Assembly: GCF_017086365.1 (NCBI RefSeq)
Contig: NZ_CP070969.1
Location: 2,418,001-2,482,000 of the forward strand
Length of the DNA: 64,000 nt
Direction: 5' to 3'
Source: Paenibacillus tianjinensis
GTDB lineage: Bacteria > Bacillota > Bacilli > Paenibacillales > Paenibacillaceae
Shown here: positions 26,015-34,239 of the stretch, piece by piece
Layout: each line of letters opens with the position of its first letter
How positions within the stretch are numbered: the stretch's first letter is position 1
Program-made: the position numbers and the translations under genes
The notes under the pieces: generated by a model
Seen by the model: the letters and a program-made list of their open reading frames with translations, nothing else
What the model was told of the DNA's origin: nothing
The model's database searches: none

Positions 26015-27301
26015 ATGTCTGGCAAAGTAGCACAACGTATGCATATCAATCTGGCTTCGCCGTTCATCATGGAGATGTGGGTAATCATCTTCCTGGTGGA
26101 ATTTGTAAAAGGATCCCTGCTGGTCGCTTTGCTGCCGGTTTATATGGAGAACATTCTGGGTCTGTCAGTCACCGTTGTCGGGTTCGCTTTTGCCCTGCAG
26201 TATTTAGGTGATAATCTCTTCCGCAGCCCGTTCGGCTGGGTGATGGAGCGGATCGGGTACCGCTGGACCATGACCGGGGCTCTGGCGCTGATTCTGGTGG
26301 CTGTCGGTATGATTATATATGCCAAGGATGCAGTAACGTTGTCTGCAGCCTGTCTTATTCTAGGCATCGGTACATCGCCCCTTTGGCCATGCACCATGAC
26401 CGGCATCACCGAACTGGCAGGCTCCACGGAAAGTGGCAGCAGCGGGGCAGCGATGGGCGCGGTGGAGATGGCTTCGCTTGCCGGAACGGGCATCGGACCG
26501 ATTGTTGTTAATTTCATGATGGATCACGGAGGACAGAGCTACCGGTTCGTATTTTTTGTACTCATGGGCTGTGCTGCAGCGGTGACAGCGATTGCGATGC
26601 TTCTGCCTTCGAGAATTGGCGGGCAGGCGACTCATGTGGTGCGCGATATGCACGGCGATGCTCCGGAAGCAGCACGTAGACCGCTACAGCCCCTGCAGAG
26701 TCTGAAGCGTACGATGCATCAAGTAAGAACCTCACTGAAGGTTAGCAGGCTGCTCTTCCCGGCCTTGTTCCTCCAGGCATTTGCCATCGGGCTTATGACT
26801 CCTGTGGTGACCCTGTTTACACGCGCTGAGCTGCACGTGACCCCGAACCAGTTCAGTCTGCTCTTGATTGCAGGTGGAGGAATCACGGTACTGGCGCTTA
26901 TTCCAGCAGGAAAGCTGGTAGACCGGATAGGAACAACACTCTTTTTGAATATCGGCTTCCTGCTGGCGGCCTGCTCGCTGGCATTCTTCTCCCAGGTGCG
27001 CTGGCTGCCGCTGGCCTTCGTGGCTGTGGCCCTTGTCGGAATCAGCTATGCGCTTATTCTGCCCGCCTGGAATGCTTTTATAGCTAAGCAGGTGCCAAAA
27101 GGTGAGCGGGGCACCGTATGGGGCTTATTCCTGACCCTTCAGGGCTCCGGGATGGTAGCCGGGCCGGTTCTGTCAGGTAAGCTGTGGGATTCGGTCAGCC
27201 ACGGTGCGCCTTTTCTGGCGAGTGCAGCGGTGATGGTATTGCTGTTCGGTCTACATCTGCTGATCGTTCACCGGACCAAGCTGAAACATAATCCAAGCTG
27301 A
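26015..27301 (+). CDS. Major facilitator superfamily transporter
   Basis: A 428-residue integral membrane protein with twelve predicted spans and the MFS features: N-terminal block MEMWVIIFLVEFVKGSLL, the loop 2-3 motif region RSPFGWVMERIGYRW and GKLVDRIGTTLFLNIGF in the second half. A hydrophilic central loop (DMHGDAPEAARRPLQPLQSL) separates the halves. The substrate is unknown; drug or metabolite efflux is the usual role for this class. ATG at 26015 with AGGATGTGATGTA upstream. Divergent from the decarboxylase gene with 92 bases between starts. Confidence 0.9.
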   Translation: MSGKVAQRMHINLASPFIMEMWVIIFLVEFVKGSLLVALLPVYMENILGLSVTVVGFAFALQYLGDNLFRSPFGWVMERIGYRWTMTGALALILVAVGMIIYAKDAVTLSAACLILGIGTSPLWPCTMTGITELAGSTESGSSGAAMGAVEMASLAGTGIGPIVVNFMMDHGGQSYRFVFFVLMGCAAAVTAIAMLLPSRIGGQATHVVRDMHGDAPEAARRPLQPLQSLKRTMHQVRTSLKVSRLLFPALFLQAFAIGLMTPVVTLFTRAELHVTPNQFSLLLIAGGGITVLALIPAGKLVDRIGTTLFLNIGFLLAACSLAFFSQVRWLPLAFVAVALVGISYALILPAWNAFIAKQVPKGERGTVWGLFLTLQGSGMVAGPVLSGKLWDSVSHGAPFLASAAVMVLLFGLHLLIVHRTKLKHNPS

Positions 27302-27324
27302 ATAAACTCGGTCAGCTAAATTAT

Positions 27325-27374
27325 AAGCCGCAAGCCAGGGAACTCTGTGTTCCTGTGCTTGCGGCTTTATTTTA
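27325..27374 (+). terminator. Terminator after the MFS gene
   Basis: AAGCCGCAAGC / GCTTGCGGCTT, 11-bp perfect stem, followed by TATTTTAT. Confidence 0.82.
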
Positions 27375-27606
27375 TCGTAAGGCTGAATGAATAGGGGGCA
27401 GAAGTAAAATGAGCGGAGACCGTTTGGAAATGGCAGGAAACGGGTAAAAATAGTCAATAAACCAAGTTACCGCTACATAATATGAAGTATAAAATAAATG
27501 TAAGACGAATGCATAGCTATTGACAGGTAAAGTGGAGGTCCGGCAGCCAGTTTTATGTATACAGATCAGCTGCATTGTATTAACAAAGCTGTTAGGGGGG
27601 AGTGCC

Positions 27607-28203
27607 GTGAACAAAAATGATGAAGTGGAGTACTGTAATCTGGAGCTGCGCTTTGACAGACAGCATATTCAGGAGCTGATCAAGGATTTGATCAAAGAAG
27701 GCTATTCCCTTTACTGGAGTGAGAATGAAAGTGTTTTTTTGATTTCGGTGCGCACCGGACGCAAGCTGGTGAAGCTTCGCTTCCAGCAGATCAAGGATGG
27801 CTATAAGCTGGTAGGCGATTATATGATCCGTGATGCGCGCCTGTCCGAGTGGATGGAGAAGCTGATAGGCGATATGAGAGGACACGCGGTAGTCAAAAGG
27901 TTCCGTGACCGCCAGATCATTATTGAGAATATTTTATTTGGTGAAGTGATCCGACTGGTGGAAATTTCCGGGTATCAGCAGCGTGTGCTGTACCAGAAAG
28001 GTCCACTGCTCTCGGATCAGGAGCTGACGAAGCTATTCTACTCCGGTGAGGGGGAGGAACGAATCCAGCAGCGCAGAGTGGAAGTGGATGAGGAACTGGA
28101 CCGCATGAGCGAAGCGTTGCGAAGCGAGGACCCCGCGCAAGTAGAAGCTAGCAGGGCGAAACTGGCTAAACTGGCCCGTGAATTGAACATGCTTGAATGG
28201 TAA
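27607..28203 (+). CDS. Conserved hypothetical protein
   Basis: A 198-residue soluble protein without a recognisable domain. It starts with NKNDEVEYCNLELRF and has a mixed alpha/beta first part (YSLYWSENESVFLISVRTGR) and a charged, probably coiled C-terminal helix (RRVEVDEELDRMSEALRSED). Start GTG at 27607 follows GGGGGAG by four bases. It is alone: terminators lie on both sides. It sits upstream of gnd, but 265 bases and a terminator separate them. Confidence 0.75.
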   Translation: MNKNDEVEYCNLELRFDRQHIQELIKDLIKEGYSLYWSENESVFLISVRTGRKLVKLRFQQIKDGYKLVGDYMIRDARLSEWMEKLIGDMRGHAVVKRFRDRQIIIENILFGEVIRLVEISGYQQRVLYQKGPLLSDQELTKLFYSGEGEERIQQRRVEVDEELDRMSEALRSEDPAQVEASRAKLAKLARELNMLEW

Positions 28204-28233
28204 GGACAGCAACTGACAAATATAGCAGGGTAT

Positions 28234-28263
28234 CCCGCAGGCCGGGGTGCCCTGAGTTTTTTT
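28234..28263 (+). terminator. Terminator after the hypothetical protein
   Basis: GC-rich imperfect hairpin (CAGGC...GCCCTG) followed by seven T. Confidence 0.55.
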
Positions 28264-28468
28264 GGAGTGATGATCAGGGGTTCACTTCTGGCGGTAAAAA
28301 CGGTAAAATAGTCATTGTGAGCAATTTCCTATTTGAAAAGGATTTTGTCAATGAAATTGATCTCTCTTTCGCAGACGGAACTTTACTGTATCTGACAAAG
28401 GGTGGTATTCTTAATACTGCGAGAAATGAATTTCACAAAAATACAGGATGCAAAGGGTGGAGGACCAG

Positions 28469-29881
28469 ATGGCAAAACAACAAATCGGTGTAATTGGCTT
28501 GGCGGTAATGGGTAAAAACTTGGCTCTTAACATCGAGAGCAAAGGCTTTACCGTATCGGTATTTAACCGTTCCCCGGAGAAGACACATGACCTGATTGCC
28601 GAGGCAGAAGGCAAAAACTTGGTAGGTACTTTTTCTGTCGAGGAGTTTGTAGAATCACTTGAAGTACCGCGTAAAATTCTGATCATGGTGCAAGCGGGTA
28701 AAGCTACTGACGCAACAATCGAGCTGCTGCTGCCACATCTTGACCAAGGCGATATCATTATCGATGGGGGTAATGCTTACTTCCCTGATACCGTGCGCCG
28801 CAGCAAAGAGCTTGAAGAAAAAGGCTTCCGCTTCATCGGCACCGGTGTATCCGGCGGTGAAGAAGGGGCGCTTAAAGGACCTTCCATTATGCCTGGCGGT
28901 CAGGAAAGTGCCTACAAGCTGGTAGAACCGATTCTTACGGCAATTTCGGCCAAAGTGGACGGAGAGCCTTGCTGTACATATATTGGACCTGACGGTGCCG
29001 GACACTATGTAAAAATGGTGCATAACGGTATCGAGTACGGCGACATGCAGCTGATCTGTGAAGCGTACCAATTATTGAAGGATGTGCTTGGCCTGGATGC
29101 CAAGGAACTGCACAGCATCTTCAAAGAGTGGAACAGCGGGGAGCTGGACAGCTACCTGATCGAGATCACTACAGATATCTTCGCACAGTATGATGAAGAA
29201 ACCGGCAAACCGATGGTAGATGTAATTCTGGATGCAGCAGGCCAAAAAGGAACAGGAAAATGGACAAGCCAAAGCTCACTCGACCTTGGTGTGCCTCTGT
29301 CCATGATCACCGAATCTGTATTCTCCCGCTTCCTGTCAGCTATGAAGGATGAGCGTGTAGAAGCCAGCAAAGTGCTGAGCGGGCCGGCTGTTGAGCCTTT
29401 CCAGGGTGACAAGGCAGAATTCATCGAGAACGTGCGCAAAGCACTGTTTGCCAGCAAAATCGTATCCTACGCTCAAGGCTTCGCCCAGCTGCGCGTAGCT
29501 TCCGACGAATACAATTGGGATCTGAAATACGGCAGTCTGGCTAAAATCTGGCGTGGCGGCTGCATTATCCGCTCCCGTTTCCTTCAGAACATTACTGATG
29601 CTTACGAAACTAATCCGGAGCTGAAGAACCTGCTGCTGGATCCGTTCTTCAAAGACATCATGAGCTCCTACCAGTCCGCTTGGCGTAAAGTGGTTGCCGC
29701 AGCGGTAACCCAAGGGGTACCTGTACCGGGCTTCTCCAGTGCACTTGCATATTACGACAGCTACCGTACAGAGCGCCTGCCAGCAAACCTGCTTCAGGCA
29801 CAGCGCGATTACTTCGGCGCCCACACCTTCAAACGTGTGGACAAGGAAGGCGTCTTCCACCACAACTGGCTGTCTGAATAG
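28469..29881 (+). CDS. gnd: 6-phosphogluconate dehydrogenase, decarboxylating
   Basis: Cytoplasmic pentose-phosphate enzyme that converts 6-phosphogluconate to ribulose 5-phosphate, CO2 and NADPH. The 470-residue protein is of the long form: Rossmann motif [19 protein letters not shown] at residues 7-26, [20 protein letters not shown], the active-site [16 protein letters not shown], and [10 protein letters not shown] at the C-terminus. The ATG at 28469 has GGAGG upstream; an earlier in-frame start at 28448 lacks one. It ends in a strong terminator. The long form is homologous to Bacillus GndA. Confidence 0.96.
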   Translation: MAKQQIGVIGLAVMGKNLALNIESKGFTVSVFNRSPEKTHDLIAEAEGKNLVGTFSVEEFVESLEVPRKILIMVQAGKATDATIELLLPHLDQGDIIIDGGNAYFPDTVRRSKELEEKGFRFIGTGVSGGEEGALKGPSIMPGGQESAYKLVEPILTAISAKVDGEPCCTYIGPDGAGHYVKMVHNGIEYGDMQLICEAYQLLKDVLGLDAKELHSIFKEWNSGELDSYLIEITTDIFAQYDEETGKPMVDVILDAAGQKGTGKWTSQSSLDLGVPLSMITESVFSRFLSAMKDERVEASKVLSGPAVEPFQGDKAEFIENVRKALFASKIVSYAQGFAQLRVASDEYNWDLKYGSLAKIWRGGCIIRSRFLQNITDAYETNPELKNLLLDPFFKDIMSSYQSAWRKVVAAAVTQGVPVPGFSSALAYYDSYRTERLPANLLQAQRDYFGAHTFKRVDKEGVFHHNWLSE

Positions 29882-29906
29882 TAGTAAGGGATAAACCGCT
29901 AATAAC

Positions 29907-29952
29907 GGCCCGAACAGCTTCCCTTTCGCGGGAGGACGTTCGGGCCTTTTTT
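29907..29952 (+). terminator. Terminator after gnd
   Basis: GGCCCGAAC / GTTCGGGCC stem with a second inner stem (CTTCCC..), followed by six T. Confidence 0.85.
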
Positions 29953-30013
29953 ATTTGTGCAACCTTTTCACCCTGTGTTATGATATGACAAATGTCGCGG
30001 TTGGAGGGTAGTC

Positions 30014-30559
30014 ATGACAGGGGATAGGGAGCAACAAAGTGAAAACAGGGCGAACCGGAACAGGAACATTATCCTGGTTGGGATGATGGCTACAGGCAAG
30101 TCAACGGTTGGCGCAATGCTGGCAGAGGAGCTTGGCTACGAGCTGGTTGATTTAGATCATGTGATTATTGAGAGTGAAGGCCGGAGCATCGCGGAGATTT
30201 TTGCGAGTGAAGGTGAGGCATATTTCCGGAAGCTTGAATCGGCAGCATTGCTGCGGATGCTTGAGGGAGAGGGAAGAATAATCTCCACGGGCGGAGGAGC
30301 GGTGCTTGTCCCCGGTAACGCCGAGATTATGCTGGCCCATGGTCTTGTAGTGGCTCTTACAGCTACTGAGGAGGCAATTCTTGCAAGGGTTAGCGGGGAT
30401 CAGAATCGTCCGCTGCTCGCCGGCAACGCGCAAGAAAGGATCCGCACCATAATGGAGCAGCGCCGTGAGGCTTACCGTTTCGCGCATTGCACGGTCGATA
30501 CATCGGAGCTGAGTGCGGCAGAAGTGTCGCAGCATATTTTAATGCATTACCGCGGTTGA
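30014..30559 (+). CDS. aroK: Shikimate kinase
   Basis: Transfers phosphate from ATP to shikimate in aromatic amino acid synthesis. The 181-residue protein has a P-loop GMMATGKST at residues 23-31 (the usual G at the fourth position is Ala), the DLDHVIIE shikimate-binding Asp pair, and ISTGGGAVL. QNRPLL is the lid motif. A short charged N-terminal extension (about 17 residues) precedes the fold. ATG at 30014 has TTGGAGG. The aroA gene lies on the same strand, with the convergent rhodanese gene between them. Confidence 0.92.
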   Translation: MTGDREQQSENRANRNRNIILVGMMATGKSTVGAMLAEELGYELVDLDHVIIESEGRSIAEIFASEGEAYFRKLESAALLRMLEGEGRIISTGGGAVLVPGNAEIMLAHGLVVALTATEEAILARVSGDQNRPLLAGNAQERIRTIMEQRREAYRFAHCTVDTSELSAAEVSQHILMHYRG

Positions 30560-30584
30560 GCTTTTAAGTGTACTTGCGGGCAGC

Positions 30585-30893
30585 TTAGTCTTCTGCGGTT
30601 TCGTTCCATTCAATCATCCCGCCGCTGAGGTTGGCGGTAGTGAAGCCGAACTGCTGCAGATATTCACAGACGCGCTGGCTGCGTGCGCCCGAGCGGCAGA
30701 TGAAGACCACTTCAGCATCGGCCGGAAGCTCAGCGGTACGCTGCGGGATCTGGCCCATGGGAATGTGAACAGCGCCCGGAATCATTCCGGTGGCTACTTC
30801 ATCATCTTCACGGACATCTATCAGACACAGGTCCTCACCTGCCGTAAGACGCTGCCGCAGCACTTCGGGTGTAATTTGTGGAATATCGTTCAT
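30585..30893 (-). CDS. Rhodanese-domain protein
   Basis: A 102-residue single rhodanese domain. The active-site loop is CRSGARS in AEVVFICRSGARSQRVCEYL, with the catalytic cysteine; the N-terminal LCLIDVREDDEVATGMIPGA and C-terminal LSGGMIEWNE are typical. It would carry a persulfide in sulfur transfer. ATG at 30893 has AAGAGGT upstream. It is convergent with aroK and divergent from aroA, with no sulfur gene nearby. Confidence 0.92.
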   Translation of the reverse strand: MNDIPQITPEVLRQRLTAGEDLCLIDVREDDEVATGMIPGAVHIPMGQIPQRTAELPADAEVVFICRSGARSQRVCEYLQQFGFTTANLSGGMIEWNETAED

Positions 30894-31006
30894 GGTAAAG
30901 ACCTCTTTTCTTTGAGAGAATGATTTTATGATAACACAGCATTAGATTACCATGTCAAACCCAGCACTACATATATACACTACAATTATTAAGGAGCGTT
31001 TGGATT

Positions 31007-32299
31007 ATGGACGTTATTGTTAGGCCGACACCTACCCTGCAAGGAGAATTTGGAGCACTGTCTTCCAAAAACTACACTACACGCTACCTGTTGGTAGCCG
31101 CTCTGTCTGAAGGCGTTAGTACCATTTATCATCCTGCTCACAGTGAAGACAGTGATGCAATTCGCAGATGTATCGCTGATCTGGGAGCCGTGCTGACGGA
31201 AGATGACGAGAAAATCGTGATTCAGGGCTTCGGCCGGAATCCACGCGATGTAAAAGAATTGAATGTCGGTAATGCCGGTGCAGTACTGCGTTTTCTGATG
31301 GCTGTTGCCGCGCTGAGCCCTGAGGTAACCTTTGTGAATACTTATCCAGATTCCCTGGGTAAACGCCCGCATGACGATCTGATCAAGGCGCTGGGCCAGT
31401 TGGGTGTTGAAGTGGAGCATAACAACGGAAGGCTTCCCATTACGATTCGCGGCGGAAAGCCGGCCGGCGGTAGGATTACCGTATCCGGAGCAGTCAGCTC
31501 TCAGTATCTCAGTGCGCTGCTGTTCCTGACGCCGCTGCTTGAGGAAGACAGCGAGATCGTTGTTCTGGACGATCTGAAATCGAAGGTCGTTGTCGGCCAG
31601 ACGCTGGAGGTGCTGGAGCAGGCAGGCATCGTTGTTCATGCCGCAGATGATTACATGTCCTTTAAAGTGCCGGGCCGCCAGGCCTATGCCGCCAAATCGT
31701 ACACTGTACAAGGCGATTATCCGGGATCAGCGGCTGTGCTAGCAGCAGCGGCAGTCACGAAGTCGGATGTGAAGATTCACCGGCTTGCTGAACACAGCAA
31801 GCAGGGAGAGCGGGCAATTGTCGACGTGCTGCGTATGATGGAAGTACCGCTTACCCATGAGAACGGAACTGTACATGTTCAGGGCAACGGAATCCTTAAG
31901 GCTGTGGAATTCGATGGCGATGCAGCCACTGACGCTGTACTGGCTATGGTAGCGGCAGCGGTATTTGCCGAAGGTACCTCGCGCTTCTACAATGTGGAAA
32001 ACCTGCGGTATAAGGAATGCGACCGCATCACGGATTATTTGGCCGAGCTGACCCGTGCCGGAGCCAAGGTCGAGGAGCGCCGCGACGAGATCATCGTCCA
32101 TGGGTTGCCGGAAGGTGTAGAAGGCGGCGTGACTATTAATGCGCATTACGATCACCGGGTCATTATGGCCTTGACGGTGGTTGGCCTTCGGGCCCGTCAG
32201 CCACTGCTGATCAAGGACGCTCACCATGTGGCGAAATCGTACCCGCAATATTTTGACCATTTGCGCGAGCTTGGTGCCGATGTGGAATGGGTAAAATAG
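31007..32299 (+). CDS. aroA: 3-phosphoshikimate 1-carboxyvinyltransferase (EPSP synthase), divergent form
   Basis: Joins shikimate 3-phosphate and phosphoenolpyruvate in the shikimate pathway. The 430-residue protein keeps Lys21 and Arg26 (SSKNYTTRYL), LRYKECDRI, YDHRVIMAL and the terminal AKSYPQYFDHL Lys. The PEP-site loop reads VGNAGAVLRF (Asn89 to Phe96) instead of the usual GNAGTAMRP or GNSGTTIRL, so the positions equal to E. coli Thr97 and Pro101 are Ala92 and Phe96. The phosphate-binding SxxR site is also varied. It is still a full-length family member. AAGGAG upstream of ATG 31007. It follows aroK in the same direction, with the convergent rhodanese gene between. Confidence 0.88.
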   Translation: MDVIVRPTPTLQGEFGALSSKNYTTRYLLVAALSEGVSTIYHPAHSEDSDAIRRCIADLGAVLTEDDEKIVIQGFGRNPRDVKELNVGNAGAVLRFLMAVAALSPEVTFVNTYPDSLGKRPHDDLIKALGQLGVEVEHNNGRLPITIRGGKPAGGRITVSGAVSSQYLSALLFLTPLLEEDSEIVVLDDLKSKVVVGQTLEVLEQAGIVVHAADDYMSFKVPGRQAYAAKSYTVQGDYPGSAAVLAAAAVTKSDVKIHRLAEHSKQGERAIVDVLRMMEVPLTHENGTVHVQGNGILKAVEFDGDAATDAVLAMVAAAVFAEGTSRFYNVENLRYKECDRITDYLAELTRAGAKVEERRDEIIVHGLPEGVEGGVTINAHYDHRVIMALTVVGLRARQPLLIKDAHHVAKSYPQYFDHLRELGADVEWVK

Positions 32300-32495
32300 G
32301 AATAGAGTGCGGAGTCTAATAAGACTTGATCACCGCATGGGCTGATGGCCGAGGATTCGCTTGGATCGTACACACCCGTACTTTTGTGAGCGGCTTGCTT
32401 TGAGCTATATCCAAGTCTAATATGTAGGTGATCCGTAATATTCACAGGGAATCCCGGCCTAAGGCGGGGACAACTGAAGAGGGGGATAAATCACT

Positions 32496-32930
32496 ATGAG
32501 TTTTGAAAATCCTAGCCGTGAGCAGATCGGCGATATTCTAGCCTCTGCAGGCAATATTGCTGTTGTAGGCCTTTCCGACAAATCAGACCGTACCTCGTAC
32601 ATGGTCGCTTACGCCATGCAGAGCCGGGGTTACCGGATCATTCCGGTTAATCCTACAGTGGACGGCGACATCCTGGGCGAGAAATGTTACCATACACTGG
32701 CTGAGATCCCGGAGCCGGTCGATATCGTCAATGTGTTCCGCCGCAGTGAATTCTGCGCTGAGGTTGCGCAGGAGGCGGCGGACATCGGGGCGCGCGTGCT
32801 GTGGCTCCAGCAGGGCATTATCAGCCAGGAGGCGGCTGACATCGCCGCTGAGCACGGCATGATCGCGATCATGGACCGCTGCATCAAGGTGGAGGAAGCC
32901 GTTACGATGCACGGGCGCAGCCGCGGGTAA
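32496..32930 (+). CDS. CoA-binding domain protein (YccU/YneT-like)
   Basis: A 144-residue Rossmann-type CoA-binding protein, as in the N-terminal domain of succinyl-CoA synthetase alpha. AVVGLSDKSDRTSYMVAYAM carries the nucleotide loop, followed by YRIIPVNPTVDGDILGEKCY and VDIVNVFRRSE. No ligase domain is attached, so it probably senses or carries CoA-type ligands; function unproven. ATG at 32496 follows AGAGGGGG. The gene stands alone. Confidence 0.92.
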   Translation: MSFENPSREQIGDILASAGNIAVVGLSDKSDRTSYMVAYAMQSRGYRIIPVNPTVDGDILGEKCYHTLAEIPEPVDIVNVFRRSEFCAEVAQEAADIGARVLWLQQGIISQEAADIAAEHGMIAIMDRCIKVEEAVTMHGRSRG

Positions 32931-32995
32931 ATGTAAATTGGGGCAAGAAGAGGGAAGGGATTCAGGATTTGGTGCCCGGACTGCTGGGTAAACCG

Positions 32996-33018
32996 GTTCA
33001 CGTGCGGAACACGTGAAC
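32996..33018. repeat. Perfect palindromic hairpin
   Basis: GTTCACGTG / CACGTGAAC with a five-base loop, a 9-bp perfect stem and no T-run. It could be a protein-binding site or an RNA hairpin. Located 66 bases after the CoA-binding gene. Confidence 0.6.
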
Positions 33019-33110
33019 TGGAGGCGATGACCCGGCCCCCCCTTTCCTTGATCCAGCTTAGTTTAATCTGGAAAATGCCCGGATGGCTTGTTATACTGGC
33101 AATAGACGAA

Positions 33111-33158
33111 GAACGTTCACTACCCGTAAGAGTAACTGCGGGCCGTGGGCGTTTTTTT
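33111..33158 (+). terminator. Possible terminator upstream of the nuclease gene
   Basis: Imperfect GC-rich hairpin (AACG..CCCG / CGGG..CGTT) followed by seven T, just before the ribosome site at 33165. Confidence 0.45.
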
Positions 33159-33178
33159 ATTTGCGGGAGGGGATAAGT

Positions 33179-33846
33179 TTGGAGTTTGAAGAGGTACATA
33201 GCTTATGGATTAGTCAGCATACATCAGATAGAATGGGTGAACGTAAAGGCAGACTTTTAAGAGGACATAATTTCGCTGAGAAGCTGTTCTTGCAGAACGT
33301 GTGGTGGCCGCTCTTTGAGTCGCTGGATTTTTTGCATCCCGAATATGAGGTGTATGACTGGAACCGTAAATCGCAGTTTATGGATTTTGCTTTTCTGCCG
33401 CAGAATGGTGCACGCATCGGGATTGAATGCGATGGGTATCAGAGCCACATTAAGGATATGGACCGCGAGAAATTCAGCTATGCTCTGAACCGGGACAACT
33501 TCCTTGCGGGAATGGGCTGGCGGATGCTGCATTTCTCCTTCGATGACATCCAGAAGCGTCCTGAAGTGTGCCGGATGCTGCTTCAACTGGCGCTCGCACC
33601 ATACTTGGCCAGACATTCAGCTGTTTCAGATATTTTGTCGGCGGAAAAAGAAGTGCTCCGCCTGGCTTGGCGCCTGGCAGGCCGCTTCGTCCGAAGGATG
33701 TTACCGGAAATTTTCAGATCAATTATAGGACGGCGCGCAGACTGCTGGATAGTTTAAGTGATAAAGGGCTCCTGAAGCCTGTGGCCTCAAATGAGCGGGT
33801 AAGGTACTACGAGGTGAGAGCTATGCAGGCTGACCAAATTTGGTAG
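33179..33846 (+). pseudogene. DUF559-like nuclease with wHTH tail, broken by a frameshift
   Basis: The first part, from a TTG at 33179 (GGGAGGGG ribosome site), is a very-short-patch-repair-like endonuclease domain: FAEKLFLQNVWWPLFESLDF, the Asp/Glu motif WNRKSQFMDFAFLPQNG then IGIECDGYQSH. The frame then reads a short out-of-register tail to 33757. In another frame, from about 33680 to 33846, a wHTH is seen: RPLRPKDVTGNFQINYRTAR, LLDSLSDKGLLKPVAS, RVRYYEV. A single-base loss near 33680 (a G-run GCAGGCC) explains both. Either a recent mutation, a sequencing error or programmed frameshift. The intact protein would be about 222 residues. Confidence 0.7.
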
Positions 33847-33902
33847 AAAGCGGATGCATGCAATAGGTGGCTCTTTTATCTGAAGGAAAAAGGAGATAAA
33901 TG

Positions 33903-34079
33903 TAGTATGTGCAACTAAAATCGGTTAATATCCAGATTTATCAAATATAACTGTACTTCGTACAACTATAGTCTTCACTTATGCTTTAATTGGTGAAATT
34001 CGTACGAAATAGTTGTAAAGAGTGCAGTTAATATAAATTACGTGATACAGTTCCATATTTAGTTGTACCAAGTACACTT
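33903..34079. repeat. Cluster of about 21-bp dispersed inverted/direct repeats
   Basis: Three copies of a motif close to TAGTTGTACNAAGTACANTT: 33949-33969 (minus orientation), 34009-34029 and 34059-34079 (plus). They share 17-18 of 21 positions; the first and third contain their own small palindrome (GTTGTAC / GTAC). A partial fourth copy (minus) is at 33903-33919. No coding frame explains them. Confidence 0.6.
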
Positions 34080-34085
34080 ATTATG

Positions 34086-34112
34086 TAGCTGGAGTAGCTG
34101 GAGTAGCTGGAG
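34086..34112. repeat. 9-bp tandem repeat, three copies
   Basis: TAGCTGGAG repeated three times exactly, followed by a partial TAG. It directly follows the inverted-repeat cluster and lies upstream of the PTS promoter. Confidence 0.85.
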
Positions 34113-34180
34113 TAGTTTCTGCTCAGGTTTACCCTTCCCATCCCCCGGGAGGCGTGGTATTCTAAGTGTTGCGTATTCTT

Positions 34181-34209
34181 TTGACAAAAACTGCTGTAGC
34201 GCTTACCAT
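34181..34209 (+). promoter_or_regulatory. Promoter of the PTS operon with a cre-like overlap
   Basis: TTGACA (34181-34186), 17-base spacer, TACCAT (34204-34209), 30 bases before the TTG start. TGTAGCGCTTACCA across the -10 resembles a catabolite-response element but lacks one base of the palindrome, so CcpA control is uncertain. Confidence 0.6.
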
Positions 34210-34239
34210 TCATTTATAGAACGAAAGGAGAGGGTCACC

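Noticed and set aside
28197..28493. A 98-residue frame between the hypothetical gene and gnd
   Set aside because: It overlaps a terminator and the gnd start and lacks any motif.
31739..32260. A 173-residue frame opposite aroA
   Set aside because: The sense strand has the whole EPSP synthase; the antisense frame has no motif.
34063..34239. An N-terminal extension of the PTS permease through the tandem repeat (SWSSWSSWSS)
   Set aside because: The extension is not homologous, and the TTG at 34240 has the only good ribosome site, while the promoter lies inside the extension.
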